DNA of 18,712 nucleotides from an uncultured Collinsella sp. (GCA_902478885.1 CABSMS010000036.1:1-18712); one strand, 5' to 3'. Counted from the first letter of the stretch, positions 7,302 through 13,240 are shown. Notes: generated by a model not told the origin, from the letters alone. Program-made: numbers and translations.

Positions 7302-7474
7302 CGGAAAGTGCGTCCCGTTTTGAGCTCGGATTCCGGGACGCAGTTTCCGGTTGAAGGGGCTAGCGGAAATCGTATCCCAGTTTGAGCGCGAAATCTGGGA
7401 TACGGTTTCCGTTTGGGGCCTCTAGGGGAAAGCGCGTCCCGTTCTGGACGTAAATTCCGGGATGAGCTTTCCGG
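7302..7474. repeat. Three tandem hairpins with a 62-bp period
   Basis: Units begin at 7302, 7364 and 7426. Each is an inverted repeat with outer CGGAAA...TTTCCG (GGGAAA in unit 3), a single unpaired base, an inner arm and a 14-15 base loop. Unit 1 pairs TGCGTCCCG (7309-7317) with CGGGACGCA (7334-7342). Unit 2 pairs CGTATCCCAG (7371-7380) with CTGGGATACG (7395-7404). Unit 3 pairs CGCGTCCCG (7433-7441) with CGGGATGAG (7458-7466), less perfectly. Bases change on both arms together, keeping the pairs. Spacers (TTGAAGGGGCTAG, TTTGGGGCCTCTAG) are also related. The array lies between two convergent genes. Confidence 0.9.
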
Positions 7475-7475
7475 T

Positions 7476-7518
7476 TGGCGGGCATGCGCACTATCCCGGC
7501 TGGCGGGCATATGCGCTA
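7476..7518. repeat. Short direct repeat, 25-bp period
   Basis: TGGCGGGCATGCGCACTA (7476-7493) is repeated as TGGCGGGCATATGCGCTA (7501-7518). The second copy contains the stop codon of the minus-strand gene, so the last codons of that gene may have arisen from the repeat. Confidence 0.6.
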
Positions 7519-7926
7519 ATCCTCAAGCTGTGCCCATTCGTGCGGATCGTAGACCTTTACGTGTTTGTTGGGCTTGCCGCTCCAGTACTCCTCGTCCATA
7601 AAGGGCAGATATGCCTGAACGCCGGGGCAGATAAAGGGAATCCGCTGCTGTTGCAGTCGCTCGCGTTGGCGCTGCTCCAGGTGCGCCTCGGATATGACGG
7701 TCGGCATACCGGATAGCTCGACGAGGCTTGCCTGGATTCGCTTAAGGTCGGGGAGTCCCGCGTGCCATGACATCCGCATGATTAAAAAGGATGCACGGCG
7801 GTATTTTGCCTGCATCACCGTGATGGCGGGGCGCAGTGTGGGATGGATTTTGTCCCGTTCGGGCCAAAGGTCAGCAGTGATCTCGAGGCCCAGGGTCTCC
7901 CATAGGTAATCAAGCTCTTCGTCCAT
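7516..7926 (-). CDS. Conserved hypothetical protein, possibly a stand-alone N-terminal domain
   Basis: A 136-residue soluble protein read opposite to its neighbours, with start ATG at 7926 and a modest GAGG site before it. Residues 37-52 (TVMQAKYRRASFLIMR) and the motif QRQRERLQQQRIPFICPGVQAYLPFM (about 85-110; key residues R90, I96-P97-F98-I99, P101-G102, Q104, Y106-L107-P108) stand out. From memory the second motif resembles proteins of Firmicutes, often about 300 residues and annotated as MarR-like or winged-helix proteins. There an N-terminal region with 'IPFIVPGKQLYLP' precedes a DNA-binding part. Here only the N-terminal part exists, so the protein may be a reduced relative. Function unknown; the family link is an inference. 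Confidence 0.75.
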   Translation of the reverse strand: MDEELDYLWETLGLEITADLWPERDKIHPTLRPAITVMQAKYRRASFLIMRMSWHAGLPDLKRIQASLVELSGMPTVISEAHLEQRQRERLQQQRIPFICPGVQAYLPFMDEEYWSGKPNKHVKVYDPHEWAQLED

Positions 7927-8091
7927 GGCGCCTCGATATCTACGCGATCATTGATACTTCGATTGTGTTGCCTGGTGCTATCGTTTTCACGGTAGAATCT
8001 GCCAACGGTTGACGGCTACCGCTCACGGCGTTTTGCCCTTCGTGTACAGCGGTTGGCTTCACAGGTCCTTCACGGGTTGGACTAAATTAGG

Positions 8092-8126
8092 CCAATTTGA
8101 CTGAATTTCAAAAAAGTCAAAATTGG
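8092..8126. repeat. AT-rich inverted repeat before the tRNA promoter
   Basis: CCAATTTGACT (8092-8102) faces AGTCAAAATTGG (8115-8126) with one extra base in the right arm and a 12-base A-rich loop. It ends 3 bases before the -35 box of the candidate tRNA promoter and differs sharply in composition from its GC-rich surroundings. It could be an upstream (UP-type) promoter element, an operator, or a remnant of an inserted sequence. Confidence 0.5.
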
Positions 8127-8129
8127 GGC

Positions 8130-8158
8130 TTGCGTCACGGCGAGACTTCCCGTATATT
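8130..8158 (+). promoter_or_regulatory. Candidate promoter of the tRNA pair
   Basis: TTGCGT (8130-8135), 17 bases, TATATT (8153-8158), which is good spacing and a good -10 box. The predicted start near 8165 gives a leader of about 38 bases before tRNA-Gln. A weaker pair, TTGCCT and TAGAAT, lies upstream at 7968-7998. Confidence 0.6.
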
Positions 8159-8202
8159 TCTTTCTTGCGCAAAGGCACAGCCGAGCGCAGCGATGCAGTC
8201 AT

Positions 8203-8276
8203 TGGGATGTCGTCTAATGGCAGGACAGCGGATTCTGGTTCCGTCAATGGGGGTTCGACTCCCTCCATCCCAGCCA
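8203..8276 (+). tRNA. tRNA-Gln, anticodon CTG
   Basis: The cloverleaf is complete. Acceptor TGGGATG (8203-8209) pairs with CATCCCA (8266-8272), and the discriminator is G273 with CCA encoded at 8274-8276. The D arm is GTC...GAC. The anticodon stem is GCGGA/TCCGT around TTCTGGT, giving anticodon CTG, which reads CAG. The T arm is GGGGG-TTCGACT-CCCTC. It lies 17 bases before tRNA-Glu, probably in one transcript. Confidence 0.95.
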
Positions 8277-8293
8277 TTGCATTTGCTACATAT

Positions 8294-8370
8294 GGCCCGT
8301 TCGTCTAGCGGTTTAGGACGCCGCCCTCTCAAGGCGGAGATCACCAGTTCGAATCTGGTACGGGCTACCA
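8294..8370 (+). tRNA. tRNA-Glu, anticodon CTC
   Basis: Acceptor GGCCCGT (8294-8300) pairs with ACGGGCT (8360-8366), with one terminal G-T pair. The discriminator is A and CCA is encoded. The D arm is GTCTAGCGGTTTAGGAC. The anticodon stem CCGCC/GGCGG encloses CTCTCAA, giving CTC, which reads GAG. The T arm is ACCAG-TTCGAAT-CTGGT. A terminator follows within 11 bases. Confidence 0.95.
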
Positions 8371-8380
8371 AAATTGAACG

Positions 8381-8408
8381 CCCGGGCCTCGTAAGAGACC
8401 CGGGTTTT
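8381..8408 (+). terminator. Terminator of the tRNA transcript
   Basis: CCCGGGCCTC (8381-8390) pairs with GAGACCCGGG (8395-8404), with one C/A mismatch, around GTAA; TTTT follows at 8405-8408. Confidence 0.8.
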
Positions 8409-8464
8409 GTGTATTGACCGTATGTACGGCGCCTGCCGTGTTTCGCTCAGATCGAGGAGTAGCC

Positions 8465-9382
8465 ATGGATCTGCCCATCAGCTTGCAAGACATCACGTAT
8501 GCCGAGAACTATCTGGCGCAGGGCGACCTGGCTACGGCGACGCCGCTGCTGGAGCGTCTGGTAGAGCTCGCCGAGGAGTATATCGACGCTGAGTGCAAGA
8601 CGGAGGAGAAGCGCCAATACTTTAGCTTCGATAGCAAGTTTGAGCGCTTGGCCTATCGCCGCGTGGAGAAGGATCCGCGCGAGCTCGTGCAGGTCGAGGT
8701 GCCGTTTGACCGCCTGTACTCTGATATGGCGTTTGCCTACATTCGCCAGCAGGATTATGTGAGCGCTCGTAATGCCCTGATGCAGGCTGTGCGTTGGGAC
8801 CCCATGAACTGCAACTATCGCTTGGATTTGGCCGAGCTGTTCCGCGCACTCGAGGACAAGCAGGAATGGGCATCGCTCTCGTTCTCGGTGCTGGAGCGTG
8901 CAAGCGATGGCAAGTGCGCCGCCCGCGCTTACGCCAATCTAGGTCAGTACTTCTTGGAGCCCGAGACCGAGAACGTTTCGGCTGCCGTGGGCTGCGCGCG
9001 TCTGGCGCTGCGCCTGGCGCCCAACGATGCGCATACGACGCGCCTGCTCAACAAGATCCATACCACCTATCCGGATGCCGCCGATGAGAGCGACGACCAC
9101 GTGATGGGTGAACTGGCCCTGCAAGGCGTGCCGACCTCGCCTTCGGCCGAGATTGCCATCTGCCTGATTATGTGCGCGACCGATGCTGCAAGTGACGGCG
9201 ACAAGCAGGAGGCGACGCGCCTGACGGTGCGTGCTCGCGACTTGGTGGGCGAGGAGGCCTGCGCGGCGATTATCAAACTGGTGCGCGAGAGCGACGCCGA
9301 GCTCAATGCCGAGCGCAAGGCAAAGCGCGAGGCTGCGGTCTCAAACGCCGACGGCGCCAAGGAGGCCGGCGATGCCCAGTAA
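8465..9382 (+). CDS. TPR-repeat protein upstream of smpB
   Basis: A 305-residue soluble, helical protein with tetratricopeptide-like units. Examples are AENYLAQGDLATATPLLERLVEL (about 10-32), FDRLYSDMAFAYIRQQDYVSARNALMQAVRWDPMN (about 81-115), and ARAYANLGQYFLEPE...AAVGCARLALRLAPND (about 155-190). TPR units usually mediate protein-protein contacts; no enzymatic motif is visible and the partner is unknown. The C-terminus (AERKAKREAAVSNADGAKEAGDAQ) is charged and likely disordered. I chose the ATG at 8465 because GAGGAG (8454-8459) stands before it; an upstream in-frame TTG at 8414 has no such site and lies just after the tRNA terminator. The gene overlaps smpB by 11 bases, so the two are coupled. 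Confidence 0.85.
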   Translation: MDLPISLQDITYAENYLAQGDLATATPLLERLVELAEEYIDAECKTEEKRQYFSFDSKFERLAYRRVEKDPRELVQVEVPFDRLYSDMAFAYIRQQDYVSARNALMQAVRWDPMNCNYRLDLAELFRALEDKQEWASLSFSVLERASDGKCAARAYANLGQYFLEPETENVSAAVGCARLALRLAPNDAHTTRLLNKIHTTYPDAADESDDHVMGELALQGVPTSPSAEIAICLIMCATDAASDGDKQEATRLTVRARDLVGEEACAAIIKLVRESDAELNAERKAKREAAVSNADGAKEAGDAQ

Positions 9383-9842
9383 GCGCGAGCGCAAACTCAT
9401 TTCCAAGAATCGCTCGGCACATCACGAGTACTTTATCGATGAGACGTTTGAGTGCGGTATTGAGCTGAGTGGCACCGAGGTCAAGTCGATTCGCGAGCGC
9501 GCCTGCCAGATCACTGACACTTTTGCGTTGATTCGTGGCGGCGAGTGCTGGCTCGTCGGACTGCATATCCACCCTTATAGCCATGGTGGCGTGTGGAATC
9601 GCGATCCCGACCGTCGGCGTCGTCTGCTTCTGCACCGCAAGGAGATCGACTTTCTTGACGGCAAACTTCGCAACCGTGGTTATGCGCTGGTTCCGTTGGA
9701 GCTCTACTTTAATACCGACGGCCGCGTAAAGCTGCTGCTGGGTCTGGGTCGCGGCAAGAAGCTCTACGACAAGCGCGAGGACATGGCCAAGCGTGATGTC
9801 CAACGCGAGATCGACCGCGCCCTTAAGGAGCGCAACCGCTAG
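9372..9842 (+). CDS. smpB: SsrA-binding protein SmpB
   Basis: SmpB binds tmRNA and brings it to ribosomes stalled on broken mRNA, starting trans-translation. Its 156 residues are the usual length. Diagnostic segments are RKLISKNRSAHHEYFIDETFECGIELSGTEVKSIR near the start, LVGLHIHPYSHGG, the RRRRLLLHRKEI segment, GYALVPLELYFNTDGRVKLLLGLGRGKKLYDKRE, and the basic tail KRDVQREIDRALKERNR that enters the ribosomal mRNA channel. The ATG at 9372 has AAGGAGG (9359-9365) and overlaps the TPR gene. The tmRNA gene (ssrA), often a neighbour, is not seen in the window. The gene is followed by a long hairpin and then a terminator. Confidence 0.97.
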   Translation: MPSKRERKLISKNRSAHHEYFIDETFECGIELSGTEVKSIRERACQITDTFALIRGGECWLVGLHIHPYSHGGVWNRDPDRRRRLLLHRKEIDFLDGKLRNRGYALVPLELYFNTDGRVKLLLGLGRGKKLYDKREDMAKRDVQREIDRALKERNR

Positions 9843-9854
9843 GCACTCTGTATA

Positions 9855-9921
9855 AGTTGCGGTGGAATACGGACTGTTTTGCCTGTTTGAGGGGCTATCC
9901 AGTCCCTATTTCACCGCAACT
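9855..9921. repeat. 67-bp intergenic hairpin after smpB
   Basis: The 22-base left arm (9855-9876, AGTTGCGGTGGAATACGGAC then TG) pairs with the right arm (9900-9921) at 20 of 22 positions. The loop of 23 bases contains GTTTGAGGGGCTATC. There is no T-run after it, and a proper terminator follows 43 bases later, so this is not the terminator itself. The loop core TTGAGGGGCTA resembles the spacer TTGAAGGGGCTA between the tandem hairpins at 7351-7363. Confidence 0.85.
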
Positions 9922-9963
9922 GCGGGTGTCTCATCTTTCTTACTGTTCTGACACATATGTCTC

Positions 9964-9997
9964 AAAGGCGGCGTCCGTTATGGGTGCCGCCTTTTTT
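9964..9997 (+). terminator. Rho-independent terminator of the TPR-smpB unit
   Basis: AAAGGCGGC (9964-9972) pairs perfectly with GCCGCCTTT (9986-9994), followed by a continuous T-run through 9997. Confidence 0.9.
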
Positions 9998-10048
9998 GTG
10001 GGTACATACATCCATGAGGTTCAATCCTGGGTTAGGGGAGTGATCGTT

Positions 10049-10552
10049 ATGGACAAAACTGCGTTCTTTACCATGCCGAGTGGCCTGTACGTGGTGAGCG
10101 CCGTGGCGGACGGGCTGCGTGCCGGCTGCGTTATCAACACAGCAGTGCAGGTGACATCCGCCCCGCCGCGCATCTCGATTGCCGTGAACAAGGAAAATGT
10201 CACGTCCGGCGTAATCGTATCGGCTAAGGCCTTTGCGCTGACCGTGATCGATCAGACGGCCGATATGCTCTATATCGGCAACTTTGGCTTCCGCACCAGC
10301 AGTGGCTACGACAAGTTTGCCAAGTACGAGACCCACGAGACCGCGCTGGGCATGCCCTATGTGCCCGAGCACGCGGCGGCGCTGTTTAGCTGCCGTCTGA
10401 TTGATACCGTGGATGTGGGCACGCACCTGCTCTTTATCGGCGAGGTGGAGGATGCCGAGCGCTTGAGCGGCGAGGCCCCGCTGACCTATGACTACTACCA
10501 CAAGGTGTTAAAGGGCAAGACGCCGCCCAAGGCTTCGTCGTATCAAGGCTAG
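10049..10552 (+). CDS. Flavin reductase-like protein (flavoredoxin/Hrb-type FMN split barrel)
   Basis: A 167-residue protein of the flavin-reductase split-barrel family that binds FMN and passes electrons. Typical segments are MPSGLYVVSAVADGLRAGCVINTAVQVTSAPPRISIAVNKENVT (about 9-52, the FMN-binding strand-loop), SGVIVSAKAFALTVID and GNFGFRTSSGYDKF, then a C-terminal LTYDYYHKVLKGKTPPKASSY. That last motif is, from memory, the linker region of high-molecular-weight rubredoxin (Hrb), in which a flavin-reductase domain is fused to rubredoxin. Here the rubredoxin follows as a separate gene 88 bases on. The likely role is reduction of O2, NO or a flavodiiron partner during oxidative stress in an anaerobe; this is inference. 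The ATG at 10049 follows GGGGAG (10035-10040). Confidence 0.88.
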   Translation: MDKTAFFTMPSGLYVVSAVADGLRAGCVINTAVQVTSAPPRISIAVNKENVTSGVIVSAKAFALTVIDQTADMLYIGNFGFRTSSGYDKFAKYETHETALGMPYVPEHAAALFSCRLIDTVDVGTHLLFIGEVEDAERLSGEAPLTYDYYHKVLKGKTPPKASSYQG

Positions 10553-10569
10553 AAATGTTCTAAAAATAC

Positions 10570-10608
10570 TTGCATTATATTATTGAGAATATATACTAAT
10601 AAGCAAGT
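10570..10608 (+). promoter_or_regulatory. Rubredoxin promoter inside an AT-rich dyad
   Basis: TTGCAT (10570-10575), 16 bases, TATACT (10592-10597) forms a plausible promoter. The whole segment is very AT-rich for this genome. An outer dyad ACTTGC (10568-10573) faces GCAAGT (10603-10608), and an inner one, ATATT to AATAT, lies between the boxes. Such a palindrome over the core promoter suggests control by a repressor, for example a Fur/PerR-type iron or peroxide regulator; the identity is a guess. Confidence 0.6.
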
Positions 10609-10640
10609 ACACCAGCAGTCACGTTCGAGAGGAGAACATC

Positions 10641-10784
10641 ATGGCTGAGGAAAAGAAGACGTATAAGTTCGTGTGCACCGTTTGCGGTTACGAGGTTGAG
10701 GTCGACACGCCCGAGCTGCCCGAGGATTACGTATGCCCGGTCTGCGGCGTCGGCCCCGATGAGTTTGAGCTCGTCGAGGAGTAA
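10641..10784 (+). CDS. Short rubredoxin
   Basis: A 47-residue protein with two Cys-x2-Cys pairs: VCTVCGYE (Cys12, Cys15) and YVCPVCGVGPDEF (Cys32, Cys35). These bind one iron as in rubredoxin, a small electron carrier. The pairs are only 16 residues apart; classical rubredoxins have about 26-29 between them, with a DP-GD-G-PGT-F loop and a Trp that are absent here. AGAGGAG (10628-10634) lies 6 bases before the ATG. It has its own promoter, is preceded by the flavin-reductase-like gene and is followed by a strong terminator. The pair looks like a split form of high-molecular-weight rubredoxin, so the likely electron partner is the neighbouring flavoprotein. Confidence 0.93.
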   Translation: MAEEKKTYKFVCTVCGYEVEVDTPELPEDYVCPVCGVGPDEFELVEE

Positions 10785-10824
10785 CTCGTAGACACACGGC
10801 GATTAGCCATACAGAGCTCTGTCC

Positions 10825-10861
10825 AAGGGCCCCGGTCGAATTCTCGGCCGGGGCCCTTTTG
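10825..10861 (+). terminator. Terminator after rubredoxin
   Basis: AAGGGCCCCGG (10825-10835) pairs perfectly over 11 bases with CCGGGGCCCTT (10848-10858), followed by TTTT (10857-10860). On the minus strand no T-run follows, so it does not look like a terminator for mntH. Confidence 0.9.
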
Positions 10862-10890
10862 ATTTATCTGACGGTTTAAAACGGCCTTAC

Positions 10891-10910
10891 GTGTTACAGA
10901 TTGAGACGTT
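10891..10910 (+). repeat. Copy of a 20-bp repeat (mntH side)
   Basis: GTGTTACAGATTGAGACGTT here recurs with one change (GATGTT at the end) at 13221-13240, and in inverted, diverged form at 13178-13196. The two direct copies flank the mntH-gpmA block. Confidence 0.8.
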
Positions 10911-10936
10911 ATATCTGGACAGTCACGCCATCCCAA

Positions 10937-12193
10937 TTACATCCCCGTTAGCAGCACGATGTCGAGAACCGTTACGATGACGCCGATTCCTACGAGCAAC
11001 GCGTTGAGCGGGCGCGAGTTGGCGTATTTGCCCATGACGCGGGGCGAACTGGTGAGTCGTATGAGCACAAAGACCGTAATCGGCAACTGAAGCGACAGCA
11101 GCGCCTGACTCCAAATGAGACCCTCAAAAGGATTTGGGACGACCAGGCACGCCGCCACTGCGCCGGCGAAACAGGCCACCACCCCGATCGAGGAATGTCG
11201 GTCGTGGACGTCGTATTCCTCGTCGAACATGCCTGCGGTGATGGTGCCTGCCGCCATGCCTGCCGTCACACTACTCGAGAGGCCCGCAAACAGCAGCGCC
11301 ACCGCAAAGATGGTCGAGCTCGCCGGGCCCAAGATGGGGGAGAGCGTGGCCGCTGCGACGGCGAGGTCGTCTACGACCATGCCGTGCGCAAAGAAGGTCG
11401 TTGCGGCCAGGATGACCATGGCCGAGTTGATTGCCCAGCCAACACCCATCGAAAAGAGCGTGTCGAAGAGCTCGTAGCGCAGACGCTCTTCGATAACTTG
11501 CTCGCCTTGGCCTTCGAAGTGCATGGATTGGATGACCTCGGAGTGCAGAAAAAGGTTGTGGGGCATAACGACCGCGCCTAGGACACTTACGATAATCGTG
11601 GCCGAGCCGGTGGGCATGCTGGGTGTGATCCAGCTTGCGGCGGCCTGCGGCCAGTCGACCTTGACTAGTGCAAGCTCGGCCAAAAACGAGAGTCCTACCA
11701 CGCCTACGAAGGCGATGATCCAGCGCTCGGCACGCTTGTAGGAGCTCGTCATGAGCATTGCCATCGATGCCGCGGCCACGATGACGCAACCCGCGCGCAC
11801 GGGCAGCCCAAAGAGCCTCTGGAGTGCGATCGCGCCGCCCAGGACCTCGGCCATGGCGGTGGCGATGGTCGCGAGGTAGGCACTGGCGAGCACCGTGCGT
11901 CCAACGAGGCGGGGGAGGTAGCGCGTCGTGGCCTCGGCAAGACAGGCACCCGTTGCGATACCCAGGTGTGCCGCGTTGTGCTGCAGCACAATGAGCATAA
12001 TCGTGGACAGCGTGACGATCCACAGCAGTGCGTAGCCAAACTGCGAGCCCGCGGCCATATTGGAGGCCCAGTTGCCCGGGTCGATAAAGCCGACGGTGAC
12101 GAGCAGCCCGGGGCCGATATGCCGCGCGATGTCGAGTCCTCCGTGACCACCGGTGCGTCGGGAGCCAAAGTGTTGTTTGAGATGGTTGAGCAT
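10937..12193 (-). CDS. mntH: Nramp-family Mn2+/Fe2+ transporter (MntH)
   Basis: A 418-residue multi-membrane protein of the Nramp family, which imports Mn2+ and Fe2+ with protons; about 11 membrane segments are expected. The metal site is intact: DPGN in the first segment (Asp38, Asn41) and GAVVMPHN in the sixth (Ala207, Met210, Asn213). The metal-coordinating Met argues for a transition-metal rather than a Mg2+ transporter. I start at 12193 (MLNHLKQHFG) because AGGAG (minus strand, 12200-12204) precedes it; a longer frame from 12229 has no such site. It lies 75 bases downstream of gpmA on the same strand and may be co-transcribed. No clear terminator follows it before the convergent rubredoxin gene. 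Confidence 0.93.
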   Translation of the reverse strand: MLNHLKQHFGSRRTGGHGGLDIARHIGPGLLVTVGFIDPGNWASNMAAGSQFGYALLWIVTLSTIMLIVLQHNAAHLGIATGACLAEATTRYLPRLVGRTVLASAYLATIATAMAEVLGGAIALQRLFGLPVRAGCVIVAAASMAMLMTSSYKRAERWIIAFVGVVGLSFLAELALVKVDWPQAAASWITPSMPTGSATIIVSVLGAVVMPHNLFLHSEVIQSMHFEGQGEQVIEERLRYELFDTLFSMGVGWAINSAMVILAATTFFAHGMVVDDLAVAAATLSPILGPASSTIFAVALLFAGLSSSVTAGMAAGTITAGMFDEEYDVHDRHSSIGVVACFAGAVAACLVVPNPFEGLIWSQALLSLQLPITVFVLIRLTSSPRVMGKYANSRPLNALLVGIGVIVTVLDIVLLTGM

Positions 12194-12268
12194 GGTGCGC
12201 TCCTGCGTATGGGCGGCGTGACGTCGCATCTGGGCCGTGCGGCGCCACGCGTCGGATTTGGGTTGGGG

Positions 12269-13042
12269 CTACTTGTGCGCTTTGCCCTGATTGGCCACGG
12301 CGTCAATCTTGGCGGCGATGGTCGCCGGGTCGCCGATGTAGCGCTTGTCGAGGACGTTGAAATCGGTGTCGAAGGTGTAGACGAGCGGCACGCCGGTGGG
12401 GATGTTGACCTTGAGGATCTCCTCGGGCGTGAGGTGCTCGAACTTCATGACGAGAGAGCGCAGGGAGTTGCCGTGTGCGGCGATGAGCACGCGCTTGCCG
12501 GCGAGCATCTGCGGGCGAATCTCGTCTTCGAAATAAGGCCAGGCGCGGGCTATCGTGTCCTTGAGGCACTCGGTATAGGGCAGCTGATCGGGTGCGACAT
12601 CACGGTATTGCTCCTGGGTGTGGGGGTCGCGCGCGTCGTCCGGCTCGAGTGCCGGCGGGCAGACGTCAAAGGAGCGGCGCCAGATGAGCACCTGTTCATC
12701 GCCGTGCTCCGCCGCGGCATCGGCCTTGTTGAGACCCTGTAGCGCGCCGTAGTGGCGCTCGTTGAGCTTCCAGGATTTGATGACGGGCAGCCACTCGCGA
12801 TCCATTTGGCCGAGCACGATGTTGAGGGTGTGGATCGCGCGCTTGAGGCGCGAGGTGTAGCAGATGTCAAAGTCGAAGCCCGCTTCCTTGAGGGCGCGGC
12901 CGCCTGCCGCCGCCTCTTCGCGGCCCGTGTCGGTGAGTTCGACATCGGTCCAGCCGGTGAACAGGTTGAGCTTGTTCCACTCGGATTCTCCGTGACGGAT
13001 AAGGACGAGTTGCATCGTCTGCCGGTCTGCCTGGTTTGCCAT
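12269..13042 (-). CDS. gpmA: 2,3-bisphosphoglycerate-dependent phosphoglycerate mutase
   Basis: This glycolytic enzyme interconverts 3- and 2-phosphoglycerate through a phospho-histidine. Its 257 residues fit the cofactor-dependent family. Motifs: LVLIRHGESEWNKLNLFTGW with catalytic His17 and Arg16, CYTSRLKRAIHT, SWKLNERHYGALQGLNK (with the catalytic Glu), WRRSFDVCPP, and IAAHGNSLRSLVMKFEHLTPEEI with the second catalytic His. The start at 13042 follows AAGGAGG (minus strand, 13049-13055). A promoter lies just upstream. Being of the cofactor-dependent type, the enzyme does not need Mn2+, unlike the other class (GpmI), even though it sits next to a manganese transporter gene. Confidence 0.96.
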   Translation of the reverse strand: MANQADRQTMQLVLIRHGESEWNKLNLFTGWTDVELTDTGREEAAAGGRALKEAGFDFDICYTSRLKRAIHTLNIVLGQMDREWLPVIKSWKLNERHYGALQGLNKADAAAEHGDEQVLIWRRSFDVCPPALEPDDARDPHTQEQYRDVAPDQLPYTECLKDTIARAWPYFEDEIRPQMLAGKRVLIAAHGNSLRSLVMKFEHLTPEEILKVNIPTGVPLVYTFDTDFNVLDKRYIGDPATIAAKIDAVANQGKAHK

Positions 13043-13094
13043 AGGGGCCTCCTTAATGTGGCACGGGACGCGTGCCGTTTGTTTGACGCCGCAA

Positions 13095-13123
13095 AGGATA
13101 CCCGTTTTAGGCTTAAAAGTTAA
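13095..13123 (-). promoter_or_regulatory. Candidate promoter of gpmA(-mntH)
   Basis: On the minus strand TTAACT (13118-13123), 17 bases, TATCCT (13095-13100). The predicted start is about 45 bases upstream of the gpmA start codon. A loose dyad AACAA-AA-TTGTT lies just upstream at about 13132-13143. Confidence 0.5.
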
Positions 13124-13177
13124 CCAAGACTAACAAAATTGTTGTATTTGAATAGGATGGTGAAAGGGGATTGCCGA

Positions 13178-13240
13178 AATGTCTTGATCTGTAACAGCTA
13201 GGGATGGAAATTGGGTCTAGGTGTTACAGATTGAGATGTT
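13178..13240. repeat. Inverted pair of the TGTTACAGAT repeat
   Basis: AATGTCTTGATCTGTAACA (13178-13196) faces TGTTACAGATTGAGATGTT (13222-13240), with ATCTGTAACA/TGTTACAGAT paired perfectly and CTAG/CTAG extending the stem inward. The right arm is nearly identical to the sequence at 10891-10910. No T-run follows, so it is not a typical terminator. Confidence 0.75.

Noticed and set aside
7302..7518. The tandem repeats as a CRISPR array
   Set aside because: There are only three units, each an internally paired hairpin with diverged arms and related spacers. There are no identical direct repeats with unique spacers, and no cas genes.
8203..8370. Integration (att) site in the tRNA genes
   Set aside because: No second copy of either tRNA 3' end is seen in the window, and no tyrosine integrase is present.
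9843..9963. tmRNA (ssrA) beside smpB
   Set aside because: The segment is a simple long hairpin; no tRNA-like acceptor ends or tag-peptide frame can be found.
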